Positions 23,285 to 31,406 of a stretch of DNA of 36,455 nucleotides are shown piece by piece (position 1 is the first letter of the stretch; each line of letters opens with the position of its first letter). The DNA is from an uncultured Ruminococcus sp. (lineage in GTDB: Bacteria; Bacillota; Clostridia; Oscillospirales; CAG-272), in assembly GCA_902782445.1 (NCBI GenBank), contig CACZNC010000044.1:1-36455 (forward strand). Reading direction: 5' to 3'. The notes under the pieces were generated by a model. It had not been told where the DNA came from. It ran no database searches and worked only from the letters and a program-made list of their open reading frames with translations. The position numbers and the translations under genes were made by a program.

Positions 23285-23364
23285 CTGCCGCGGGACAGTC
23301 AACCTGTGCTTTTGCGGTGCCGCGCGAATTCTCTCCTCGAGAGATAATATGAAAAACTGCGTTA

Positions 23365-23393
23365 TTGACTCTACCGCAGGTTTCGCGTATAAT
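23365..23393 (+). promoter_or_regulatory. Promoter of the S41 protease - XRE - XRE operon
   Basis: TTGACT at 23365-23370 and TATAAT at 23388-23393, 17-nt spacer. Confidence 0.8.
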
Positions 23394-23439
23394 GGATCCG
23401 CAAACCCGGCCGGGGCCAGTCTATCATGCGGAGGAAAAC

Positions 23440-24921
23440 ATGAAACGCGAAGAATTCAACAGGCTCTATCAGAATGCCGAACCGTACCGGGCGGATCCCG
23501 CTCTCATCCGGCGGCTGAAACCTCTCTGCGACCCGGAGTTCACGAAAGGGCCGGATCCCGTGAAGACCCTCAGCCGGGAGGAGGCTGCGGAGGATATCGG
23601 ACTGTTCTTCGATCTGCTCCCCCTCGCCTACGCCGGCTATCCCTATTTCCGGGAACGGGCCGATTTTCCGGGGATCCGCCGGGAACTGACGGAGGGACTC
23701 GACGCGGACGGGATCTCGTCGGCAGAACTGCGGTCCCGGATCTTCGAAGCTCTGAAACCGGTTATCAACGACACCCATTTCGCCTTCGACGGAGCCGAGC
23801 CCGCTCTGCGCTTTCACCGGCCCTTTCTCGCGTATTTCACGGGTCTGACGGTGGAGAAGCGCGGGGAGGATTACCTTTCCTGCGAAGGGGGAGAATTGGA
23901 TGCGGGTACGGTCATTCCCGCGGCGGAGCTCGAAGACAGGCTCTTTCCCACCCTCCCCGCGCCGGACGGATCGGAACGCTGGCTCGTCGGAGTCTTCACC
24001 GACGGGAAGCCGGAAAGCCTGTCGATCTGCGGGACCGTCCTTCCCCTGCACCGGTGCCGGACCGACGCGACCGTGGGGATCGGCGGGATGGGACGGGAAA
24101 ACTCCGCTTACAGCGATTGGACCTGGAACGGGATACCGATCTCAATCGATACCGATTTCACTCCCCGGGACAACGCCGCCACGAGCGCACAGCCCGGGGG
24201 ACGGGAAGCGCAGCAGCGGAAGCGTGGAGAGAAGCGCGCGGCGGACCCCGTCCTCGTCTGGTCCCTGCTCGGCAATAGGGGAGGGAACAGCGAATACCCG
24301 CGGCAGTTTATCGAGGGACTGAACCGGTACGCCAACTGGGAGGCCGACTGCGCTATTCTGTGCTCTCCGCTGACGGAGGCGGGAGAAGACGAAAAAACCG
24401 TGAGCTGGGAAGTCTACAAAAGCCCCAAAACGGATCCCTCGCAGGGAAGATTCAGCGGGAGACTGTTTGTTTTGCAGAACAAGGGGATCGCGTCCTCGGG
24501 GGAATCTGCGCTGAAATACGCGGCCTCCGTGAAAAACGCCGTCTTCGTCGGGAGCGCGACGGCCGGATGCGGTCAGTTCGGGGATGTGCTCCGGTACCGC
24601 CTGCCGAACTCCGGGATCTCGTTCCGCATGGGGTTCAAGGTCTTCAACATGGACGGATTCGAGGAAGGGAAGGGCTTTCTGCCCGATTACTGGGTCGATC
24701 TCGAAGGGGATGAAATTTACAGCGTGATCGAAGACTACATCAAGGCCCGCGGCTTCGATCTCCCGGACGGGGAATGGCACGCGGGCATGAAAAAGCGGAT
24801 CGAGGAGGCGTCAAAACCCTTTCTCGATGCGCTGAACGCCTACGCGGGCAAGGCAGACGAGAAAAAAGAGACCCTCGGACGGCTGGCCTCCCGAATCGCC
24901 GAAGCCGTGCGGGAACTGTGA
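23440..24921 (+). CDS. S41-family peptidase-like protein (tail-specific protease fold)
   Basis: 493 aa from the ATG at 23440 (GGAGG upstream, start placed after the promoter). No signal peptide or PDZ domain is apparent. S41-like motifs: a core strand SLLGNRGGNSEYPRQFIEGL corresponding to the DLRxNxGG strand, then VLQNKGIASSGESALKYA around residues 344-361, where Ser353 (or Ser352) is the expected nucleophile, then GSATAGCGQFGD. The N-terminal 200 residues are a helical cap. The match to S41 is by motif only and the target is unknown. The first of two XRE genes begins 19 nt after its stop, so all three form an operon. Confidence 0.68.
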   Translation: MKREEFNRLYQNAEPYRADPALIRRLKPLCDPEFTKGPDPVKTLSREEAAEDIGLFFDLLPLAYAGYPYFRERADFPGIRRELTEGLDADGISSAELRSRIFEALKPVINDTHFAFDGAEPALRFHRPFLAYFTGLTVEKRGEDYLSCEGGELDAGTVIPAAELEDRLFPTLPAPDGSERWLVGVFTDGKPESLSICGTVLPLHRCRTDATVGIGGMGRENSAYSDWTWNGIPISIDTDFTPRDNAATSAQPGGREAQQRKRGEKRAADPVLVWSLLGNRGGNSEYPRQFIEGLNRYANWEADCAILCSPLTEAGEDEKTVSWEVYKSPKTDPSQGRFSGRLFVLQNKGIASSGESALKYAASVKNAVFVGSATAGCGQFGDVLRYRLPNSGISFRMGFKVFNMDGFEEGKGFLPDYWVDLEGDEIYSVIEDYIKARGFDLPDGEWHAGMKKRIEEASKPFLDALNAYAGKADEKKETLGRLASRIAEAVREL

Positions 24922-24940
24922 ACGGAAAGGAGAAGGGAAC

Positions 24941-25801
24941 ATGGACGAAAACAAACTGGGAAAGCGGATCCTCGCCCTCAGAACGGAGCGGGGCATGACG
25001 CAGGAGGAGGCGGCGGAAAAGCTCGGTGTGTCGAACAAGGCTTTTTCGAAATGGGAGACGGGGGCGAATCTCCCGGACGTCCCGACCGTGGTGAAGCTGG
25101 CGGAATTCTTCGGCGTCACGACGGACAGCCTGCTGGGGCTCGCGGACACGGAACCGCAGTCCTTCGGAACAGCCGTCGCCGCATGTTTTGCCGCGCACCC
25201 GGAGAATCCGGCGGACGCCCTCTTGCGGATGCACGAGGAGATCCTCGTAGTCTCGAAGGAATATCTCTATCACAACGGAAACGGCGGAAAACGCTGGACG
25301 CCGGAGGTGCATAACGCGAGATATCCGCGGCGGAACTGCGTCACGGTCAACTCGTGCCAGTTCACCGTGAACTCGCCGGAGGTGAATCTCAGCTTTGCCC
25401 TGTTCCGAAACGAAAAGGATTTCGCATGGCTGAAGGACGGGGAAAAACGGAAGGGGATCGCCGAGGTCTTCTCCCTGCTCGCGGATCCCGACGCGGTGCT
25501 GTTGTACGGGCTGTTCCACGAAGCCGGTTTCCCGGTCATTTTCACGGCGAAAAACTCAGCGGAGCGGGCGGGGATCGACACGGGAAAGGCTGAAGAGATC
25601 CTCGAGAAACTCCGGGGGCTCGGGATCGTCGGGAAGGAGGTTGCCCACTTCGCGGAAGGGGATACGGACCTCTGGCACAGAACGGAGGACTGCAAGATCC
25701 TCTTCCTCATTACGCTGGCTTATGAATTCCGGTTCGGGATCAACGCAAACGAGATCGGGTATTTCGGCCGCGACGAATTGATAGGAGGCGGGGAGGAATG
25801 A
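24941..25801 (+). CDS. XRE regulator with second C-terminal winged-helix-like domain (paralogue 1)
   Basis: 286 aa, AAAGGAGAAGG upstream. Residues 6-62 are an XRE helix-turn-helix (ILALRTERGMTQEEAAEKLGVSNKAFSKWETG). A middle region rich in beta strands follows. The last ~110 residues (VFSLLADPDAVLLYGLF...AERAGIDTGKAEEILEKLRGLGIV) read like an ArsR-type winged helix. The same plan appears in the next gene, whose ATG overlaps this stop (ATGA). It may regulate the S41 gene of its own operon (inference). Confidence 0.82.
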   Translation: MDENKLGKRILALRTERGMTQEEAAEKLGVSNKAFSKWETGANLPDVPTVVKLAEFFGVTTDSLLGLADTEPQSFGTAVAACFAAHPENPADALLRMHEEILVVSKEYLYHNGNGGKRWTPEVHNARYPRRNCVTVNSCQFTVNSPEVNLSFALFRNEKDFAWLKDGEKRKGIAEVFSLLADPDAVLLYGLFHEAGFPVIFTAKNSAERAGIDTGKAEEILEKLRGLGIVGKEVAHFAEGDTDLWHRTEDCKILFLITLAYEFRFGINANEIGYFGRDELIGGGEE

Positions 25802-26631
25802 AATTCGGCGAACTGATCCGGATCTTCCGGCAGAAAAAGGATCTGACCCAGGAGGCTCTCGGGGATAAGCTCGGGGTCAGCCCCCAGGCCGTCAGCAAAT
25901 GGGAGAACAGCGACTGTTACCCGGATGCGGAACTCCTTGTCCCGCTGGCGAACGCGCTGGACGTGTCCCTCGACGTGCTCTTTCTGAACGGAAAGACGAC
26001 CGAACGGGACGCGGCCGTTATGATCGCGGACGTCATGAGCCGGACGGAACGAAGGGAGCGTTTCAATCTGTGCCGCCGGTTCGGCTGGGTGATGGAGACC
26101 TCCATGTTCGGCGCGCCGGCTCCCGAGATGGCGGATCTCCGTCCCGCGGGGGATCCGGCGAACGAGCGCGGCATGTCGGCGATCGCGGACGAGACAGGCT
26201 TCACGCAGATCTCCAATCAGAAGGACGCTCCGTATTTCGCCGTCTTCCCGAAGCCCAGGAAAGGCTGGGACGAAGCTGTCGGCGACGGAGAGGAGATCCG
26301 GCGGGTGTTCGCCGCGCTGGGCCATGAGCCGACGATGCGGGCCGCGCTCTTTCTGATGCGTCAGGAATACGGCTTTCTCTTCGACGCCGGGTTTCTTGCG
26401 GAGAAGGCGGGGATCCCTATGGAGAAAACGGCCGCCGCGGTGGAAAACCTGCGGATGCTGAAACTGGCGCGGGAGCAGGACCCCGTGGAGATCGACGGCG
26501 TGTCCCGCGCGTTCTGGCGGTATTACCCGAACGAAAAGATCCTCTCCCTCATGATCTTTGCCCGGGACGCTTTGTATACCGGCTATTTCCGCTATCAGTC
26601 CCAGACATGGACAGCGCCTTTGCTCGGATAA
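25798..26631 (+). CDS. XRE regulator with second C-terminal winged-helix-like domain (paralogue 2)
   Basis: 277 aa. Its ATG overlaps the previous stop by 4 nt, with GATAGGAGGCGGGG just upstream, so translation is coupled. Residues 3-58 are an XRE helix-turn-helix (LIRIFRQKKDLTQEALGDKLGVSPQAVSKWEN). The C-terminal region (VFAALGHEPTMRAALFLM...AEKAGIPMEKTAAAVENLRMLKLA) mirrors that of paralogue 1. The pair probably arose by tandem duplication and may act as a heterodimer (inference). Last gene of the S41 operon. Confidence 0.82.
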   Translation: MKFGELIRIFRQKKDLTQEALGDKLGVSPQAVSKWENSDCYPDAELLVPLANALDVSLDVLFLNGKTTERDAAVMIADVMSRTERRERFNLCRRFGWVMETSMFGAPAPEMADLRPAGDPANERGMSAIADETGFTQISNQKDAPYFAVFPKPRKGWDEAVGDGEEIRRVFAALGHEPTMRAALFLMRQEYGFLFDAGFLAEKAGIPMEKTAAAVENLRMLKLAREQDPVEIDGVSRAFWRYYPNEKILSLMIFARDALYTGYFRYQSQTWTAPLLG

Positions 26632-26634
26632 AAC

Positions 26635-26647
26635 AGCACCCCCGTCG
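26635..26647 (+). repeat. Orphan terminator arm, direct repeat with 27400-27412
   Basis: AGCACCCCCGTCG occurs here and again at 27400-27412, where it is the left arm of a complete terminator. Here no complementary right arm follows. The two copies bracket the mntA-hepT module. Confidence 0.55.
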
Positions 26648-26687
26648 GCTCCGCCCGAAACCCTCTGCGGAATCTGGCGGAACCTCC

Positions 26688-26716
26688 TTGACGGGCCCCC
26701 GTTCTTCGTGTATAAT
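26688..26716 (+). promoter_or_regulatory. Promoter of mntA-hepT
   Basis: TTGACG at 26688-26693 and TATAAT at 26711-26716, 17-nt spacer. Confidence 0.8.
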
Positions 26717-26753
26717 AGATACGGGCAGCAAAAACGAAAAGGAGGCGCGGAAA

Positions 26754-27059
26754 ATGTCGGAACGGTATTCTTTGCGTCAGCTTGAGGATATCATCTCACC
26801 CATCGCGCGGCGGTTCGGGGTCGAAAAGGTTTCGGTGTTCGGTTCCTATTCCCGCGGCGAGGCGGACGACCAGAGCGATGTGGATCTTCTGATCGAAAAG
26901 GGCGGGCTCCGTTCCCTCTTTCAGCTCTCCGGCTTCCGGCTGGAACTGGAGGATGCGCTCCGGCTTCCGGTCGATCTCGTGACAACGGAATCATCCGACC
27001 GGGAGTTTTTGGACCGGATCGCGAAGGAAAGTGTGGTGCTGTATGGAAAGCAGGGATAA
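26754..27059 (+). CDS. mntA: MntA-like minimal nucleotidyltransferase antitoxin
   Basis: 101 aa from the ATG at 26754 (AAAGGAGG upstream, just after a promoter). The polymerase-beta-type core is GSYSRGEADDQSDVDLLIE: GS at 30-31, Asp42 and Asp44 as metal ligands, and a third acidic residue Asp74 in PVDLV. In the characterised MntA-HepT pairs the nucleotidyltransferase neutralises the HEPN toxin by AMPylating its RX4HXY tyrosine. Overlaps the hepT gene by 17 nt. Confidence 0.88.
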   Translation: MSERYSLRQLEDIISPIARRFGVEKVSVFGSYSRGEADDQSDVDLLIEKGGLRSLFQLSGFRLELEDALRLPVDLVTTESSDREFLDRIAKESVVLYGKQG

Positions 27060-27390
27060 AAGGGTTCTCGAACGGATCGTCATGTTCTGCGACCGGATCG
27101 CCGGAAATCTTGAACGGTATCACAGCAGCAGGGAAGAATTTGAGAAGGACACACTGTTTCAGGACGCCTGCTGTATGTGCGTGGTGCAGATCGGCGAACT
27201 GGCGGCACAGCTTTCGGAGACCCTCAGGGAGGAAAATCCGCAGGTTCCGTGGAGGATCATCAAAGACACCAGAAATTTTTATGTGCATTCCTACGGTTCC
27301 GTCGATACGGATTCCGTCTGGACTACGTTGACGGAGGACATTCCCGTCCTCAGAGAGTCCTGCGCGCTCATTCTCGCATCAGAACGGTAA
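27043..27390 (+). CDS. hepT: HepT-like HEPN-domain toxin (DUF86)
   Basis: 115 aa from the ATG at 27043, inside the end of mntA. All-helical HEPN protein with RNFYVHSY at 77-84: Arg77 and His82 form the RX4H ribonuclease motif, and Tyr84 is the expected AMPylation site. Family toxins cut RNA when freed from the antitoxin. All key residues are intact, so the pair is probably functional. The order antitoxin then toxin, with overlap, gives tight stoichiometry. Confidence 0.88.
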   Translation: MESRDKRVLERIVMFCDRIAGNLERYHSSREEFEKDTLFQDACCMCVVQIGELAAQLSETLREENPQVPWRIIKDTRNFYVHSYGSVDTDSVWTTLTEDIPVLRESCALILASER

Positions 27391-27403
27391 AAAACAAAAA
27401 GCA

Positions 27404-27442
27404 CCCCCGTCGACAGCGATTCAACCGTCGGCGGGGGATTTT
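27404..27442. terminator. Bidirectional terminator between hepT and the E1 gene
   Basis: CCCCCGTCGAC (27404-27414) pairs with GTCGGCGGGGG (27427-27437). The plus side continues ATTTTC; the minus side has TTTTTGTTTTTT just past the stem. It serves two convergent units. Confidence 0.9.
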
Positions 27443-27474
27443 CATGCTATGCGGTTTTCAGCGCGGAGCGGGAC

Positions 27475-29961
27475 TCAGACGCCCTTCTTCGCTCTGTCAA
27501 GATGCTCGAGCTCGGTCTCGTTGTACGTGGGAACGTATCCCGGGATGGGCATGAGCTTCTCGTGAATGACGTCGATGATGCCGGTCGGCTGCGGGAAGTA
27601 GTACTTCTCCAGCTCGAAGGCGGGGGTGATCCAGTTGCGGGATCCGAACACTGCCGGCGGCGCGTCGAGGTAGTCGAAGGCCATTTCGGCGATGTTGGAG
27701 GCCATATCGCGCATCACGGAGCAGCGGTCCACCGCGTCGCCCACGATCACGATCTTGCCGGTCTTCTTCACGGATTCGATGACCTTCGTGTAGTCGAAGG
27801 GCACAAGGGAACGCGCGTCGATGACCTCGGCGGAAATGCCGTAGTCCGCTTCCAGCTTCTTCGCGGCGTCAAGAGCTCTGTAAAGCACCGCGCCGATGGA
27901 GAGGATGGTGACGTCACGGCCTTCGCGCTTCACGTCCGGCTCGCCGATGTTGACCTCGTAGTATCCCTCCGGAACGCCTTCCTTGTGGAATTCCTCGCCC
28001 TTGTCGTAGATCCGCTGGGATTCGAAGAACACCACCGGGTCGGTCCCGTTCAGAGCCTGGTTCATGAGGCCCTTCGCGTCGTAGGGAGTGGCCGGGAAGC
28101 AGACTTTGAGGCCCGGGATGTGGGAGCAGAGAGCGGTCCAGTCCTGGGAGTGCTGCGCGCCGTACTTGGAGCCGACGGACACGCGGAGCACCACGGGCAT
28201 CTTGAGGATACCGGCGGACATCGCCTGCCACTTCGAGAGCTGGTTGAAGATCTCGTCGCCCGCGCAGCCGATGAAGTCCGCGTACATGAGCTCGACGATG
28301 GCACGACCGCCCGCGACTGCGTAACCGACGGCGGAACCGACGATGGCGGATTCGGAGATCGGCGCGTTGAAGAAGCGGTGGTAGGGAAGAGCCTCGGTCA
28401 GACCGCGGTAAACGGCGAACGCTCCGCCCCAGTCACGGTTGTCTTCGCCGTAAGCGATGGTGGTGGGATCCTCGTAGAACTTGTCGATGATCGCCTCGAA
28501 GAGACCGTCGCGGATGTTGTAGAGCTTCATCTTCGGGATCATCTCGCCCTTGTCGTCGAAGGCGTAGCGGGCTTTCCCGGCGATCTGCTTGACTCTCGGA
28601 TCCTCTTCCTTCGGGAGAAGAACTTCGGGCTCGCGGGTCTCGTCCATGGACTTGACGTGGTTGTTGGAGTACATGATGGAGGAGATCATGTCGGGCTGCT
28701 TCGAGAGATCCATTCTCGGGGAGATCTCGTCGTCGATGGCCAGCTTGATGATCTTCACGGTGCGGTTCACGATCTCTTCGTCGATGGCCGCGAATTCTTC
28801 CGCCGTGGCGACGCCGCCCGCGATCATTCTGTCACGGTAAGCGGGGATCGGATCGGCGGCCTTCCACGCTTCGATCTCCTCGGGCGTGCGGTAGGTGGAG
28901 GAGTCGGACGGGGAGTGACCGGAGACGCGGTAGGTGGCGACTTCGAGGAACGCGGGACCCTGACCGTTCAGAAGGAGTTCCTTCTTGCGCTTCGTCGCGT
29001 CGATCACGGCGAGCGGGTTGTAGCCGTTGACCTTCTCGGCGTGCATTTCGGAGGGAGTGAAGCCCGCGGCGAGTCTGGCGGGAGAGGTGAAGCCCATCGT
29101 CTCGCCCATCGTCTGGCCGCCCATGCCGTAGAAGTTGTTGAACACGTTGAACAGGATCGGCATACCCTCGTCGGAGTACTTGCCGCCCATGCCCCAGAGC
29201 TTGGTGATCTGGTCCATCGAGGCGAAGTTCAGGGATTCGAGCACGGGTCCGCGTCCGAGAGCGCCGTCGCCGGAGTTGGCCACGACGATGCCCTTCTTGT
29301 GGTTGGCTCTCTTGTACAGGGCCGCGCCGAGCGCAATGGGAGCCGCCCCGCCGACGATGGCGTTGTTCGGGAAGATGCCGAAGGGGATGAAGAAGGCGTG
29401 CATCGAACCGCCGAGGCCCTTGTTGAAGCCGGTGGTGCGGGCGAAGATCTCAGCCAGCGCGCCGTAGAGCAGGAAGTCCTTCGCCAGGTCCTTCACGTCG
29501 CCCGGGTTTGCCTGTCTGCCTTCGACGACCTTCAGAATCGCGCCGTCGAGGAATTCCTTCATGATGTCGTAGAGCTCGGCGTCGTCCAGCTTGTTGATGG
29601 AGGAAAGCCCCTTCGCGAGGATCTCGCCGTGGCTCCGATGGGAACCGAACTGGAAGTCGTTGATGTCCATGCAGTACGCCTGACCGACGGCGGAGGCTTC
29701 CTGACCGATGGAGAGGTGGGCCGGGCCGGGGTTGTTGTACTTCACGCCGTTGTATTCGGACTTGACCTTGATCTCGTTCAGCATCGTCTCGAACTCGCGG
29801 ATGGTGCGCATGTCGTGATAGATGCGGAGGAAATCGGCCTTCGAATAGATCTGCTTCTCTTCGTCGATGGTCTTGTCGTAGCGGCAGAGCGGAATGCTGT
29901 CAAAATCGATGTATCCGGGCTGGAATACCTTGCCGGGATCTACATACTGGCTTTTCGGCAT
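27475..29961 (-). CDS. 2-oxoacid dehydrogenase E1, fused alpha and beta subunits
   Basis: 828 aa. About residues 40-400 are E1 alpha with the thiamine diphosphate motif starting GDG (231-233) and ending FNNFYGM. About residues 480-815 are E1 beta (IAYGEDNRDWGG, FNAPISESAIVGSAVGYAVAGGRAIVELMYADF, GSRNWITPAFELE). It decarboxylates a 2-oxoacid and acylates the lipoyl arm of E2. The family includes pyruvate, acetoin and branched-chain oxoacid enzymes, and I cannot tell which applies. The spacing between GDG and NN is longer than usual because of a glycine-rich insert (WGMGGKYSDEGMP). AAAGGAG precedes the ATG; last gene of the DeoR-E2-E3-E1 operon, 47 nt after E3. Confidence 0.88.
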   Translation of the reverse strand: MPKSQYVDPGKVFQPGYIDFDSIPLCRYDKTIDEEKQIYSKADFLRIYHDMRTIREFETMLNEIKVKSEYNGVKYNNPGPAHLSIGQEASAVGQAYCMDINDFQFGSHRSHGEILAKGLSSINKLDDAELYDIMKEFLDGAILKVVEGRQANPGDVKDLAKDFLLYGALAEIFARTTGFNKGLGGSMHAFFIPFGIFPNNAIVGGAAPIALGAALYKRANHKKGIVVANSGDGALGRGPVLESLNFASMDQITKLWGMGGKYSDEGMPILFNVFNNFYGMGGQTMGETMGFTSPARLAAGFTPSEMHAEKVNGYNPLAVIDATKRKKELLLNGQGPAFLEVATYRVSGHSPSDSSTYRTPEEIEAWKAADPIPAYRDRMIAGGVATAEEFAAIDEEIVNRTVKIIKLAIDDEISPRMDLSKQPDMISSIMYSNNHVKSMDETREPEVLLPKEEDPRVKQIAGKARYAFDDKGEMIPKMKLYNIRDGLFEAIIDKFYEDPTTIAYGEDNRDWGGAFAVYRGLTEALPYHRFFNAPISESAIVGSAVGYAVAGGRAIVELMYADFIGCAGDEIFNQLSKWQAMSAGILKMPVVLRVSVGSKYGAQHSQDWTALCSHIPGLKVCFPATPYDAKGLMNQALNGTDPVVFFESQRIYDKGEEFHKEGVPEGYYEVNIGEPDVKREGRDVTILSIGAVLYRALDAAKKLEADYGISAEVIDARSLVPFDYTKVIESVKKTGKIVIVGDAVDRCSVMRDMASNIAEMAFDYLDAPPAVFGSRNWITPAFELEKYYFPQPTGIIDVIHEKLMPIPGYVPTYNETELEHLDRAKKGV

Positions 29962-30008
29962 GATGAATTCTCCTTTGAAATGTTGTATGATAATGGACTG
30001 GAATCGTT

Positions 30009-31397
30009 TTATTCAGCTGCGAACATGGCTTCTCTAATCACTTCGCAGACGGTGGGGTGCGGGAAGACCAGCTTTTCGACGTCGGAGATCCGCTGCTTCT
30101 TTGCCACCATCGCGGCCGCGCCGTAGATGATCTCGGAGGCGTAGGAGCCGATCATGTGGACGCCGAGGATCTCGCGGTGTTCCTTGCCGTAGACGACCTT
30201 CACGATGCCGTCGCCGCCTTCGTTCTCCGCGACGTAGCGTCCGCTGTACCGCAGGGAGAGGGTGACTTCTTCGGCTTCGATCCCGGCCTTCTTCGCGGTC
30301 TCCACGGTCTCGCCGACGGAGCCGACTTCGGGATTCGTGTAGATGACGGAGGGGATGGCGCGGTAGTCCACGCGGTCCTTCCTGCCGAGCATGTCGTTTA
30401 CGGCCGCTTCGCCTTCCCGGTACGCGGTGTGGGCGAGCATGATCTTTCCGTTCACGTCGCCGGCGGCCCAGATCCCGGGAACGGAGGTCCGGCAGGTCTC
30501 GTCGGTGACGATCGCGCCGCGGTTCATCTGGACGCCGATCTCCTCGAGGCCGATGTCCTTCGTTCTCGCGCGGCGGCCGGTGGAGACGAGCACCAGGTCG
30601 CAGGCGATCTTGTCGGTCTTGCCGTCCTTTTCGTATTCCACGACGCCGTCGCCGGGCTTTCCGTTCACCGCCGCGACCTTTGCGCCGAGGATGAACTTCA
30701 CGCCCTTCTTTTCGTAGTTCTTCTGCAGGATCTTCGAGATCTCGGCCTCGGTGGGACCGGCGATCTTGTCGAGCATTTCGACGACCGTCACCTCGGAGCC
30801 GATGGAGCAGAAGTAGGAGGCCATTTCAAGCCCGATCACGCCGCCGCCGACCACGACGATGCGACGGGGAGCGGTTTTCAGATCGAGGATCTCCCGGTTG
30901 GTCACGGCAAGTCCGCCCGCGTAGCTGTCCTGCAGTCCCGGGATCGGGGGGACCACCGCTTCGGAGCCCGTGCAGACGAGGAGTTTCTTCGCTTCGTAGG
31001 TCTTGCCGTCCGCTTCCACGGCGAACCCGGAGGCGGTCTTTCCGGCGATCTTCGCGGAGGCGGGGATCACGGTGACGCCCGCGCCGCGCATTTTCGCCGC
31101 AACGCCGGAGACGAGGGTCTTCACGACCTTGTCCTTGCGGGCCACGACCTTCGCATGATCGAGGGAAGCGCCGGTGACCGTGACGCCGTAGGCCTCGCCG
31201 TGATGGGCGTAGTCGAGGATCTTCGCGGAGTAGAGCAGGGTCTTTGTCGGGATGCAGCCTTCGTTCAGGCAGACGCCGCCGAGGGCTCTTTCCTCGAAGA
31301 CCGCGGTTTTCAGCCCACCGTGAGCAGCTCGTTCCGCCGCGTTGTAGCCAGCGGGACCGCCGCCCAGAATAATGAGATCAAATGCAGATTCAGCCAT
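30009..31397 (-). CDS. lpdA: Dihydrolipoamide dehydrogenase (E3)
   Basis: 462 aa, standard length without a fused lipoyl domain. It reoxidises the dihydrolipoyl group of E2 using FAD and NAD. Visible are the FAD fold IILGGGPAGYNAAERAA, the redox disulfide GGVCLNEGCIPTK (Cys43, Cys48), a NAD-binding fold VVVGGGVIGLEMAS and the C-terminal HPTVCE, whose His and Glu complete the active site. GAGG lies upstream of the ATG. It begins 9 nt after E2, so the two are cotranslated. Confidence 0.94.
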   Translation of the reverse strand: MAESAFDLIILGGGPAGYNAAERAAHGGLKTAVFEERALGGVCLNEGCIPTKTLLYSAKILDYAHHGEAYGVTVTGASLDHAKVVARKDKVVKTLVSGVAAKMRGAGVTVIPASAKIAGKTASGFAVEADGKTYEAKKLLVCTGSEAVVPPIPGLQDSYAGGLAVTNREILDLKTAPRRIVVVGGGVIGLEMASYFCSIGSEVTVVEMLDKIAGPTEAEISKILQKNYEKKGVKFILGAKVAAVNGKPGDGVVEYEKDGKTDKIACDLVLVSTGRRARTKDIGLEEIGVQMNRGAIVTDETCRTSVPGIWAAGDVNGKIMLAHTAYREGEAAVNDMLGRKDRVDYRAIPSVIYTNPEVGSVGETVETAKKAGIEAEEVTLSLRYSGRYVAENEGGDGIVKVVYGKEHREILGVHMIGSYASEIIYGAAAMVAKKQRISDVEKLVFPHPTVCEVIREAMFAAE

Positions 31398-31406
31398 ATC
31401 GGAACC

